Shown in pieces: positions 27,287 to 36,308 of a stretch of 64,000 nucleotides of DNA (position 1 is its first letter; each line of letters starts with the position of its first letter). The DNA lies in the NCBI GenBank assembly GCA_016841365.1, contig JAENZI010000008.1:1-64000 (forward strand), read 5' to 3'. The notes beneath the pieces are model-generated. The model made no database searches. It was not told the origin of the DNA and was given only the letters and a program-made list of their open reading frames with translations. The position numbers and the translations under genes are program-made. The stretch comes from Anaerolineaceae bacterium. Lineage in GTDB: Bacteria; Chloroflexota; Anaerolineae; Anaerolineales; Anaerolineaceae.

Positions 27287-28252
27287 ATGTCAAAATGGAA
27301 TTTGCCTCCTGAAGGTGGGCATTTAGATAAACCTTCGAAACTGTATTTTCAAACAATGACAAAGTTGGATATCGAGAATCGTCTTAAAGAAGATGATGTA
27401 ATTATCATCCCAATTGGGTCAATTGAAAATCATGGTAATTCAGGTCCGACGGGTGAGGACACCTTTATTGCGACACGGATCGCAGAACTGGTAGCAAAAG
27501 AGACAGGATGCACAATTGCTCCACCAGTATGGTATGGCTCCCATCCCTTCCATCATATTGGGCAGAAATACACAATTCCTTTACCGGATTATGTTTTCAT
27601 GGACCAATTAAGGGCCATTTTTACAGGTTTTTGGAATTCAGGCTTTCGTAAAATGATTTTGATTAGCATGCATGGACAGGAATATGCGATCCCCGTCGCC
27701 ATTCAGGAGTGGGGTAAGAGATATCAAGTTCCCGCTATGATTTTCTTTGTGGATATCCCCAATGTGATGGGGCAGACACTGATGGACAAAGAGCATGGTG
27801 GCCCTTACAATCGACACTTCCAGCATGCTTGCGAGGCAGAACAATCCATATCATTGAGTCTATTCCCAGAACTTTGTGACATGGAGCATGCAGAGAACAC
27901 AGACAGCCATGGTTATTTACCAGCGGGTCATATGGATAAAGGTGGAGATATTTATGGCAATCCGATCCCAGGACATTGCCAAATTGGTAATGTGGGTATC
28001 GAATGTATTACCTTCCCGCAGGGTGTGATCGGGCATGCAAAAGACGCAGATGCGGCTAAGGCTGTACCATCCATCGAGAAAATTTGTGATTATCTAGTGA
28101 AGCTGCATAACGACATCCTGGATGTTTTCCCTGTAGGTCAGTTACCGCCAGGTGATCTCATGAGCCAGCGCGATCCTGAAGAAATTGAGAAATTGCTCAA
28201 GGGTCCTTCAGATGGTGGAAAACATATCTACACACTCGCTTGGCCGTGTTAA
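27287..28252 (+). CDS. Creatininase-family hydrolase (IolN-like?)
   Basis: A 321-residue creatininase-family protein. The first metal motif is IPIGSIENHGNSGPTGEDTF (Glu, His, Asp); further elements are LISMHGQEYAIP, where most members have NGHGGN, and EAEQSISLSLFPE with a probable metal Glu. The family opens amide or beta-diketone rings: creatininase, FAPy deformylase, and the inositol-pathway IolN of Thermotoga. Flanking zinc dehydrogenases and a TIM-barrel isomerase favour the ring-opening option. The altered HGQEY motif means the exact reaction cannot be assigned. Confidence 0.8.
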   Translation: MSKWNLPPEGGHLDKPSKLYFQTMTKLDIENRLKEDDVIIIPIGSIENHGNSGPTGEDTFIATRIAELVAKETGCTIAPPVWYGSHPFHHIGQKYTIPLPDYVFMDQLRAIFTGFWNSGFRKMILISMHGQEYAIPVAIQEWGKRYQVPAMIFFVDIPNVMGQTLMDKEHGGPYNRHFQHACEAEQSISLSLFPELCDMEHAENTDSHGYLPAGHMDKGGDIYGNPIPGHCQIGNVGIECITFPQGVIGHAKDADAAKAVPSIEKICDYLVKLHNDILDVFPVGQLPPGDLMSQRDPEEIEKLLKGPSDGGKHIYTLAWPC

Positions 28253-28278
28253 TTTAATTTCTGGGAGGTTGCCAACAC

Positions 28279-29325
28279 ATGAATACTATGAATGCTTTGG
28301 TTTATTACGGTCCACATGATTTACGACTAGAGGATAGACCCATTCCATCACCTAAAAAGGGTGAAGTACTAATAAAAGTGAAAGCGGTATCCATTTGCGG
28401 GTCTGACTTAGGCGCTTATAGATTAGAAAGCATATCTGATCGTTGGCAACCTCCTATCATTCTAGGTCATGAATTCTCAGGAGAAATTGTGGAGCTAGGG
28501 GAAGGTGTTGAAGATTTTTCAGTTGGACAAGCGGTAACAGCTAATCCGATCCTACCGTGTGGAGAATGTTTTTATTGTAAACGCGGTGAAATTAACCTCT
28601 GCCCAAACCGTTCCAGTATTGGCACATCCATTGGTGGTGTAACCACTGATGGTGCGATGCGAGAATATATGACCCTTCCTGCTTATACTTTATATCCTCT
28701 GATGGAGGGTGTTAGTTTTATTGAAGGTGCACTGATGGAACCCCTGGCGGTGTCATATAGCGCATCGATGGTGGGGGATTTTGGGGAAAACGAAAGTGTC
28801 GCAATTATTGGTGCTGGTCCTATTGGGTTGATGATATTGAAATTCCTCGAGATGGAAAACAAGAAGAGGGTTTTCGTTTCTGATGTGATTGAAACTCGTC
28901 TTGATCTGGCAAAAGCTAATGGCGCAGATGAGGTCCTCAATGGAAAAGAAGACGTTGTAGCGATGATAAAAGATCTCACAGATAATGTGGGCGTTGATCG
29001 AGTCATCATTGCCGCGGGCGTTCCAGATATTTTCCTTAAATGTTTAGATATGATCAGAAACGGGGGAAGAATTGCGCTTGTTGCGTTGATTCATCACAGC
29101 TGTGAGTTCCCATTGATGACAGTCGTAGCCAGAGGAATCTCAATTCTTGGAAGTTATATGTTCTCGGATGAAATCAAGGATGTTATGGAAATTGTCGCTA
29201 GAAAAAAAATAGTAATTGATGATTTAATAACATCCGTACGCCCACTCTCGGAAGGTGTTGAAGTTTTCAATATGCTTTGTGACAAGGATTGCAAAGAAAT
29301 TAAAGTTATTCTGACAAATGATTAA
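28279..29325 (+). CDS. Zinc-dependent medium-chain dehydrogenase 1
   Basis: A 348-residue MDR alcohol/polyol dehydrogenase of the threonine/sorbitol dehydrogenase type. The catalytic zinc site has Cys in SICGSDLGAY and GHEFSGE; the structural zinc loop is CGECFYCKRGEINLC; the NAD site is VAIIGAGPIGLM followed by VSDVIETRLDLAKANGADE. The ending KEIKVILTND is shared with the next gene, so the two are paralogues. It probably oxidises a secondary alcohol of a cyclic or linear polyol. Confidence 0.9.
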   Translation: MNTMNALVYYGPHDLRLEDRPIPSPKKGEVLIKVKAVSICGSDLGAYRLESISDRWQPPIILGHEFSGEIVELGEGVEDFSVGQAVTANPILPCGECFYCKRGEINLCPNRSSIGTSIGGVTTDGAMREYMTLPAYTLYPLMEGVSFIEGALMEPLAVSYSASMVGDFGENESVAIIGAGPIGLMILKFLEMENKKRVFVSDVIETRLDLAKANGADEVLNGKEDVVAMIKDLTDNVGVDRVIIAAGVPDIFLKCLDMIRNGGRIALVALIHHSCEFPLMTVVARGISILGSYMFSDEIKDVMEIVARKKIVIDDLITSVRPLSEGVEVFNMLCDKDCKEIKVILTND

Positions 29326-29397
29326 TAACTAATATTGGCAGATTATCCATTCAAACAATGATTATTTAATAAATTTTGGACTAAAAAGGAGATCTCT

Positions 29398-30429
29398 ATG
29401 AAAGCCTTGGTATTTTATGGTGCGGGTGACATTCGTTATGAAGAAGTCGAGACACCAAAGCCCTCAGCTGGTGATGTCTTGGTTAAGGTGAAGGCTGTAT
29501 CAATTTGTGGTTCCGACCTGGCAGGATATCGGGGCGGCAATCCCATGCGCGTAGGCCCATTAATCATGGGGCATGAGTTCGCCGGAGAAGTTGCAGAGTT
29601 GGGTGAGGGTGTTACCAACGCGAAGATTGGAGATAAAGTTAGCGTTTACACAAATCTGTTTTGTGGAGAATGCGCAGCATGCAAAGCTGGATTAACCAAC
29701 ATTTGTGATAATCGTTATATTATTGGCACCACCATGAAAGCTGGAAGCTACAATGGTGCTATGGCTGAATATGTTCTTGCTCCAGCCGATAAATTACTAC
29801 CACTATCTGGTAAGCGCACTTTTGCACAATATGCTTTGGCTGAACCCCTTTCAACAGGTTTGCGTGCAATTCGTCGAGCAGGTGATATCTCAGGAAAAAC
29901 GGTTGCTGTGGTGGGATGTGGTCCGATTGGCTTATTGACAATTATGGCTTTGAAGCATTTTGGGGCTAAAGTAATTATCGCTACTGATGTAATTGATAAG
30001 CGCCTGGAAATGGCGAAAGAATGCGGTGCGACCCATATAGTTAATTCAAAAGGTGATTTAGTGGCATTCATCCACGAAGTAACAGATGACGTAGGCGTGG
30101 ATATTTTGTTTGATGCAGTCGGTATTCAATCGACTGTTAACCAAGGTCTGGATATTGTCCGTTTAGGCGGAGAAGTCATTTGGGTCGGTTTAGCTCAAAC
30201 CAAATTTGAATTCGAATATAAACATGCAGCAGTCCGGGAATTGACTTTTAAAGGTGTTTACTTATATATCACGGAGATGGAAGAAGGTATTGAGCTTATT
30301 GAAGCAGGCGCTATTCCTGTAGAAAAGATCATTACAGCTGAATATCACATGAGTAAAGGTCCACGGATTTTTGAGGATCTGGTTTCTGGATTCGCAAAAG
30401 ATATCAAAGTAATTTTGACGAATGACTAG
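29398..30429 (+). CDS. Zinc-dependent medium-chain dehydrogenase 2
   Basis: A 343-residue MDR paralogue of the preceding gene, 72 bp downstream. Catalytic zinc residues are in SICGSDLAGY and GHEFAGE; the structural zinc loop is CGECAACKAGLTNIC; the nucleotide site is VAVVGCGPIGLLT. Two sequential dehydrogenases fit a pathway where a keto and then a diketo intermediate is formed. AAGGAGA lies 8 nt before the ATG. Confidence 0.9.
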   Translation: MKALVFYGAGDIRYEEVETPKPSAGDVLVKVKAVSICGSDLAGYRGGNPMRVGPLIMGHEFAGEVAELGEGVTNAKIGDKVSVYTNLFCGECAACKAGLTNICDNRYIIGTTMKAGSYNGAMAEYVLAPADKLLPLSGKRTFAQYALAEPLSTGLRAIRRAGDISGKTVAVVGCGPIGLLTIMALKHFGAKVIIATDVIDKRLEMAKECGATHIVNSKGDLVAFIHEVTDDVGVDILFDAVGIQSTVNQGLDIVRLGGEVIWVGLAQTKFEFEYKHAAVRELTFKGVYLYITEMEEGIELIEAGAIPVEKIITAEYHMSKGPRIFEDLVSGFAKDIKVILTND

Positions 30430-30450
30430 TAGTTGAGAAAAGGAAAAGAA

Positions 30451-31239
30451 TTGAATCCCAAGATTAGTGTGTTCGGTTTTTCAAAAGATATCGATAAGAT
30501 TGCGGCAGCGGGATACGATTGTATTGAAATGCACATGCATGAAATTATGTCAATGAGTAAGTCGGAGTTCAGCCAAACCAGACAGAAGCTTGCTGATTCA
30601 CCGCTTAATTGTGAAGTACTTGACAATCCCATTCCTTTGGATAAGGTTATCGCAGATGAGGGCTTTGATCTGGAGTTCTATCGAAATTACCTGACGATTG
30701 GGGTGGACCGCGCTGCGGAATTGAATGTGAAGTATTACATCTGGGGTAATGGAAAGACTCGCAGCATCCCGACATCAGGAGAAATTGAAGCTGCCAAAGC
30801 AAAGACTTTTAACTTCATGGAAATGCTTGCGGATATTACGAATGAAAGAGGCATCACAGTTTTGATTGAACCTCTTTCACCCCAGGTTTCAAATATCATC
30901 CACAGCATACCTGAAGCGATCGATTTTGTTTCAAAACTTGGAAAACCTAATCTTGGTACGTTTATTGATTATCGTTGGTTTGTGGACCGTAACCATCCCT
31001 ATTCCATGATTGATGAGTATGCGGAAGAGATCAAGCATGTTCATATCGATAACCCCGACATGCCTTTTCCAACCCGTTTAGCACCTCGAGATGATGATGG
31101 CCATGACTATTCAAAATTCTTTGATGCATTGAATAGAATCAATTACGACAAGATCATTTCCATTGAAGCAAGCACATTCACAGACTACGAAAAAGATCTG
31201 CGAAACAGCTTGTTGTTTATTAGAAAAATGTGTATTTAA
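30451..31239 (+). CDS. Sugar phosphate isomerase/epimerase-like TIM barrel
   Basis: About 262 residues of the AP-endonuclease-2 superfamily. I place the start at TTG 30451, with AAAGGAAAAG just before it; the longer frame start (TTG 30433) has no ribosome site and touches the previous stop. Metal-binding residues appear in order: Glu in VLIEPLSP, Asp and His in GTFIDYRWFVDRNHP, His in IKHVHIDNPD, and Glu near the C-terminus in IISIEASTF. Family members interconvert keto-sugars and keto-acids; the Thermotoga inositol pathway uses a relative (IolO). Substrate not assignable from sequence alone. Confidence 0.82.
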   Translation: MNPKISVFGFSKDIDKIAAAGYDCIEMHMHEIMSMSKSEFSQTRQKLADSPLNCEVLDNPIPLDKVIADEGFDLEFYRNYLTIGVDRAAELNVKYYIWGNGKTRSIPTSGEIEAAKAKTFNFMEMLADITNERGITVLIEPLSPQVSNIIHSIPEAIDFVSKLGKPNLGTFIDYRWFVDRNHPYSMIDEYAEEIKHVHIDNPDMPFPTRLAPRDDDGHDYSKFFDALNRINYDKIISIEASTFTDYEKDLRNSLLFIRKMCI

Positions 31240-31271
31240 GGATAGTCTTCCATGAAAAGGAAATTTCTAAC

Positions 31272-32021
31272 TTGAATCACTTAACTTCAAATGAAGCAAT
31301 AAGATATTCAGACACAATCTCAATCCCTGAAATAGGATTGAAGGGCCAAGAAAAGCTCAGATCATCATCTGCCCTTGTCGTGGGATTGGGTGGTTTAGGC
31401 TCAGTTGTCGCTTTATATCTATCTGCTGCCGGCGTTGGACGGCTTGGATTAATGGATGGTGATTTGGTTGCTCTCTCTAATCTACAACGTCAGATACTTC
31501 ATCGAACTTCTTCCTTAGGTTCGATGAAAACAGTCTCTGTCTACCACGAATTGTCAGATTTAAACCCGAATATTCAGTTAGAAACTTATCAGGAATTCAT
31601 TACAAAAGAAAATGCAAACCAATTTATCGCTGGATATGATGTGATTGTGGGGTGCACAGACACATATTCCAGCTACTTATCGATCAATGAGGAAAGTGTA
31701 CGTTTAAAGAAACCATTTGTATTTGGAACCGTAAGCCGGTTTGAAGGGCAGGTTTGTGTTTTTAATGCGTTGGAAGGTCCATGTTATAAGTGCGCATTCC
31801 CCAAAGTAACTGCGGATTCTGATAAAACTTACCCTTATAAAGGAATATTCAGCCCTGTTCCAGGGGTGATTGGATCAATTCAGGCGAGTGAGTGTCTTAA
31901 ATTACTGATTGGCATAGGATCGCCATTGATTTCGAGGCTTTTCATATATGACTCGCTTGAGATGTCTGCAAATGTAATCCAGATTATTAAACAGCCAGAT
32001 TGTCCTGTTTGTAGTCATTAA
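31272..32021 (+). CDS. ThiF/MoeB-like carrier-activating enzyme
   Basis: About 249 residues of the E1-like family that adenylates the C-terminal Gly of MoaD or ThiS. The likely start is TTG 31272, with AAAAGGAAA upstream; the frame runs 14 codons further up over the end of the previous gene. Signatures: ALVVGLGGLGS for ATP, DGDLVALSNLQRQILH (the D-x-V-x-x-S-N-L-x-R-Q block), and two zinc-binding pairs, CYKC and CPVC. No rhodanese domain is fused. The nearby MoaD-like protein ending in Gly-Gly is its obvious partner; the pair is separated by seven genes in the same operon series. Confidence 0.86.
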   Translation: MNHLTSNEAIRYSDTISIPEIGLKGQEKLRSSSALVVGLGGLGSVVALYLSAAGVGRLGLMDGDLVALSNLQRQILHRTSSLGSMKTVSVYHELSDLNPNIQLETYQEFITKENANQFIAGYDVIVGCTDTYSSYLSINEESVRLKKPFVFGTVSRFEGQVCVFNALEGPCYKCAFPKVTADSDKTYPYKGIFSPVPGVIGSIQASECLKLLIGIGSPLISRLFIYDSLEMSANVIQIIKQPDCPVCSH

Positions 32022-32280
32022 AATAATTCTCTTCTGGCGGGTTACTTGTCCATGCTTCCTGTAGAAGCTTAATGAAAATCATTATGAACGGATTCCATGA
32101 TTGTGGTTCTTTGTGATGATATGTCAAAGAGAAATTACTATCAAATTAAAGAAAAAATATACATCTTTCAACTGATAAAGTTCTATTTATACAATATATG
32201 TGAGGATTAACGACAACAAAAAATATTAATCCGAAACTTTCTATGGGTTGCATATTAAAGAATAAGGAAATCAAATTTTC

Positions 32281-33531
32281 ATGGAAGAAAACCAGGCGAA
32301 TTACATCGCAGTAAAAGTTGCAAAAGAAAAAATTTTTACAAATAGTTTCTTAAAAATTATGATCGCAGATTTAACGATTAAGATCACTTTTTCAATGCTC
32401 AATGTATTAATACCAATCTATATGCTGGACCAAGGATATTCAACGGCTATTGCCGGCTTGGTTACGACAATTTATTTATTGTCTGCGGCTGTATTTAGGC
32501 CGATATCCGGGATTCTTGTAGATAAGAAAGGCCGTTTCCTAATCATCACGATTGGCTCGGTCGTATATAGCCTTGCTGCAGGCTTATATTTATTTTCAAT
32601 TCCGTTTTGGGTATTGATACTAATCCAGGTGCTTCAGGGTTTTGGATTTGCTTTTAATGGAACGGCTTTACGAACATTGGCTACTGACAATATTCCAGAG
32701 AGTAGGATGTCAGAAGGCCTGGGATATCTGGGTTTGACTCAGACACTTTCTTCATCTATTTCACCATTGATCATACTGGCGGTCAGGAATGCATTTGGAT
32801 ATCATGTCGCATTTATTGTGGTACTTTCTTTTACGGCATTAATTCTCCTCTCACGATTTTGGTTGAAACCATCGAAAGAACAAGCACAAGCAGATCGCCT
32901 GGGTTTACAAAACGAGTTGAAAATATCAAAAAAATCAGACCAGAAACCTTTTTTCCTTTGGAAGCTAATTGACAAAGAAGCATGTAAACCTTCTCTGATT
33001 ATGATGGTCATGATGTTTACAAATAGTACGTTAATGACTTTCTTGGTGGCATATTCATCGGAAAAAGGCATAGAAAATGCAGGTATATTTTTCACGGCAT
33101 CAGCGATAATGACTGCTGTAGCCCGCCTGCTTGTGGGGAAAGTACACGAGAAATTTGGCTCGGTAGGTGTTATTGCACCAGGGATTTTCTTTTTTATCAT
33201 CAGCTTAATTATTGTCTTCTCAGAGTTGAGCATTCCTACACTAGCACTTGCTGGGGCTTTGTCGGGTCTAAGTATTGGCGTTATCTTACCACAGGTAAAT
33301 TCATTGGCTGTCCTTAATTCGAATAAAGAGAATCGGGGGTTAGCAAATTCAACATTATTTCTGGAGATGGACATAGGTTTTGCGCTTGGTGCAGTGATCT
33401 GGGGATCCATCGCAAATGTAACAGGACTTCGATATATCTATATAATTGCCGCAGCTGTCTCGTTTACGATGTTGGTGCTTTATTTTATTTTACGAAGATC
33501 AGATTTTTTTGGAGAGAAAAAAGCAGCTTAG
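32281..33531 (+). CDS. MFS transporter
   Basis: A 416-residue, 12-TM transporter unlike the OFA pair. Motif A lies in GILVDKKGRFLII, and the second half has RLLVGKVHEKFGS at the matching position. A charged loop of about 25 residues (about 198-222) separates the halves. The 259-bp gap before it has a possible weak promoter (TACAAT near 32192 with a poor -35) and a small hairpin GCTTC-CTGTA-GAAGC near 32054. Substrate unknown; it may export or import an island intermediate. Confidence 0.82.
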   Translation: MEENQANYIAVKVAKEKIFTNSFLKIMIADLTIKITFSMLNVLIPIYMLDQGYSTAIAGLVTTIYLLSAAVFRPISGILVDKKGRFLIITIGSVVYSLAAGLYLFSIPFWVLILIQVLQGFGFAFNGTALRTLATDNIPESRMSEGLGYLGLTQTLSSSISPLIILAVRNAFGYHVAFIVVLSFTALILLSRFWLKPSKEQAQADRLGLQNELKISKKSDQKPFFLWKLIDKEACKPSLIMMVMMFTNSTLMTFLVAYSSEKGIENAGIFFTASAIMTAVARLLVGKVHEKFGSVGVIAPGIFFFIISLIIVFSELSIPTLALAGALSGLSIGVILPQVNSLAVLNSNKENRGLANSTLFLEMDIGFALGAVIWGSIANVTGLRYIYIIAAAVSFTMLVLYFILRRSDFFGEKKAA

Positions 33532-33621
33532 AAGCAATAAGACTTTGTAGTAACTTTGATCGATCACTTTTGGTTTTACATGTATTACTGAATTAGATAA
33601 AAAGGCAGATGGAGAAACGTT

Positions 33622-35184
33622 ATGTCTAATTACTTGCCTGAATGGCTTGATTCGATTGGCATTTTGAATAACTCGTCAATATTTCACAATCCCTCGAGAT
33701 CAGAACTGGTTACCCAAGCCCTCCTTAATAAGGAAGGTGAATTAACTTATGATGGCGCGTTAGTAACTATCACTGGTCAATGCACCGGCCGTTCGCCTGA
33801 TGATAAGTATATTGTCAACAATCGAAATAGAACTGATTTATGGTGGGGAGATGTAAACAAAGAAATCTCGCCAGATTCATTCGATCAATTAAAAAACCGT
33901 ATTACTGCTTATCTCAGCAATCGTTACTTATATGTCGTTGATTGTTTCATCGGTGCTGATACCGATTATCAATTATCTGTTCGTGTAGTTACAGAGTTCG
34001 CCTGGCAAGCACTGGCTACACAAAATCTATTCATTTACGATCAGAATTTGGATCATCAAAAACCAGACCTAGTCATTCTTGCTGCTCCTGACTTTAAAAC
34101 AAGCCCCGTTATCGATAAGGTCTGCTCGCAAGTTGGGATTTGCATAGACCTGGATGAGAAACTTATCCTTGTTGCTGGCTCGAAATACTTTGGTGAAATA
34201 AAAAAATCTGCATTTACGGTCATGAATGCCCTTTTACCGGATTCGGATGTGCTACCAATGCATTGTTCAGCCAATGTTGGTATCGATGGGGATGTCACAC
34301 TTTATTTTGGCCTTTCAGGTACAGGAAAAACTACCCTTTCCTCTACACCAGATCGAAAATTAGTAGGTGATGATGAGCATGGTTGGGGCGAAAATGGAAT
34401 CTTCAATTTTGAGGGCGGTTGTTATGCAAAGACAATCCATTTACGGAAGGGTCTAGAACCCGTTATCTGGAAAGCAGCCAACCAATATGGCAGTGTGTTG
34501 GAAAATGTTGTCCTTTCAAATGATGAGAAAGTCCCCGATTTTGATGATGCCAGTTTCACAGAAAATACTCGAGCAGCTTATTCCCTTTCCAAAGTTGATA
34601 AAATCGTTCCAGGGGGCATGGCAGATCATCCCTCAAACATCTTCTTTCTTTCTGCAGATGCTTTTGGCGTTATGCCGCCAATTGCCAAGTTAGACCAGGA
34701 CCAGGCTGTGTACTATTTCCTATCCGGATACACATCAAAAGTTGCTGGTACAGAGCGTGGGTTAGATAGATTGCCAACAGCAACTTTTTCAACCTGCTTT
34801 GGCGAGCCTTTCTTGCCTCTCAAGCCAAATGTCTACTCTGAGCTCCTGCGAAAGAAAATATTCCAAAATAAAACTAATACTTGGCTCATTAATACTGGTT
34901 GGACTGCGGGAGGCTTTAACAACGGCTATCGAATGCCGCTCCCTTATACGCGCCGAATGGTCACATGGGTCCTGAATAGCGAACATCTGGGCGCTGAATA
35001 TCATATTGATCCGGTGTTTAATCTTGCTGTTCCAAACGAAATTTCAGGTATCCCGGAAGAGATCTTATATCCTATAAAAACCTGGCAGGATTCAAAGGAA
35101 TTTTCTCGAATTGCAAATCAATTAAGACGCAGCTTTGATGAAAATGCGAAGAAATTCGAAAGTTATTTACTAATGCCTTTGTAA
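33622..35184 (+). CDS. pckA: Phosphoenolpyruvate carboxykinase (ATP)
   Basis: ATP-type PEPCK, 520 residues, close to the usual length. It interconverts oxaloacetate + ATP and PEP + CO2 + ADP. Signatures: the substrate Arg in TGRSPDDKYIV, HCSANVG (His of the Mn site), the kinase loop GLSGTGKTTLS near 230-240, the LVGDDEHGW motif with Mn-binding Asp, FNFEGGCYAKTI, and the nucleotide site in SKVAGTERG. All catalytic residues are visible. Within an acid-degrading island it can either conserve ATP in the carboxylating direction or feed gluconeogenesis. Confidence 0.96.
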   Translation: MSNYLPEWLDSIGILNNSSIFHNPSRSELVTQALLNKEGELTYDGALVTITGQCTGRSPDDKYIVNNRNRTDLWWGDVNKEISPDSFDQLKNRITAYLSNRYLYVVDCFIGADTDYQLSVRVVTEFAWQALATQNLFIYDQNLDHQKPDLVILAAPDFKTSPVIDKVCSQVGICIDLDEKLILVAGSKYFGEIKKSAFTVMNALLPDSDVLPMHCSANVGIDGDVTLYFGLSGTGKTTLSSTPDRKLVGDDEHGWGENGIFNFEGGCYAKTIHLRKGLEPVIWKAANQYGSVLENVVLSNDEKVPDFDDASFTENTRAAYSLSKVDKIVPGGMADHPSNIFFLSADAFGVMPPIAKLDQDQAVYYFLSGYTSKVAGTERGLDRLPTATFSTCFGEPFLPLKPNVYSELLRKKIFQNKTNTWLINTGWTAGGFNNGYRMPLPYTRRMVTWVLNSEHLGAEYHIDPVFNLAVPNEISGIPEEILYPIKTWQDSKEFSRIANQLRRSFDENAKKFESYLLMPL

Positions 35185-35244
35185 CTTTGGATTTTATATA
35201 CATTTGTTTACTTAAATTTCCCTACATAGAACTGGAGGCTGCAA

Positions 35245-36186
35245 ATGATGAAGGAAATAGATTTTTCAAGCAAGCATCACATTCTGATACGAAATGATGA
35301 CGGTTCATATCAACCAATGGATGAACCTTATTTCAGATCCGAGCCAATTGCCCGTGACACATGGAAAATAATTAGTGATGGAGATTATAGTTATCTTTTA
35401 GCTGGGGATAATGAAGGGATGCTGATAGATACGGGATGCGGTTGTGGGAATATACGAGAGTTTTGCGAAACGCTGTGTGGTAAACCCGTCCGAAAGGTTG
35501 CAATAACTCATGATCACTTTGACCATACTGCTAATTGCTGTTATTTTGATCTGGCTTATATGTCTGCCGAAGCTGCAAAAACGGGGACCAAGCCTTTTCC
35601 AGGACCATTTGATGGAATTGAATTCCCAAATGATTATCCAAGAGAAGTTGTTAGTGATGGATATATCATTGACCTTGGGAATCGTGAAGTAGAAGTATTT
35701 GAAATTCCAGATCACTCAATTAGCAGCGTCGCGTTTTTAGATAAGCGTGAACGGATTCTTTTCACGGGCGATGAATTAGGCAGATATGAGTACAAGGAAG
35801 TACGCTCCAGTGTCGCCCAATTTAAACGTAACATGGAAAAACTGGCAGCACGAAGAAGCGAATTCGATCGATGCTTGGGTGGCGCTTATTTGTTTGATGG
35901 GAAACACATTGACGCCTTGCTGGCTTGTGCAAAACATATACTTGAAAGCAATGAAGGATATCCATACTACGCTCCTGACCCTAAAGGACCAGTGCTAAAT
36001 CCAAATCCTGCTTTACGCCCAACATTTGTTTCTCTTTCAGACCCAGAAGGTTTGGGTCGTAAGGTGTACGCAAGACGCCTTCCACAAACCCTTGGTGATT
36101 TGTATAAACCGGATGACGGCCACAGGTTCCTAATGGATTATGGCGGCGCAAAGCTGGTTTATGATTGTCGAAGAATATTTGAATAG
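35245..36186 (+). CDS. Metallo-beta-lactamase-fold hydrolase
   Basis: A 313-residue MBL-fold protein with the dinuclear metal motif THDHFDHT (H-x-H-x-D-H), a later His in FEIPDHSISSVAF and an Asp in LFTGDELGR. LLAGDNEGMLIDTGCG is the typical first strand pair. The C-terminal 90 residues are unusual and rich in Pro and Arg. Two ATGs follow GGAGG closely, 35245 and 35248. The family includes lactonases and thioesterases; a lactonase would suit the island, but this is only a guess. It is the last intact island gene before the transposase remnant. Confidence 0.82.
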   Translation: MMKEIDFSSKHHILIRNDDGSYQPMDEPYFRSEPIARDTWKIISDGDYSYLLAGDNEGMLIDTGCGCGNIREFCETLCGKPVRKVAITHDHFDHTANCCYFDLAYMSAEAAKTGTKPFPGPFDGIEFPNDYPREVVSDGYIIDLGNREVEVFEIPDHSISSVAFLDKRERILFTGDELGRYEYKEVRSSVAQFKRNMEKLAARRSEFDRCLGGAYLFDGKHIDALLACAKHILESNEGYPYYAPDPKGPVLNPNPALRPTFVSLSDPEGLGRKVYARRLPQTLGDLYKPDDGHRFLMDYGGAKLVYDCRRIFE

Positions 36187-36308
36187 TCGAATGTTATAGG
36201 AATCAATCATTGAACGAAGGATTTTCAAAACCTAATAATTTGACCAATATCCAGACAGTTAGAATAAGTGTGTAAATGATTTATCCTAATACAAGAAAGG
36301 AAAGACTT

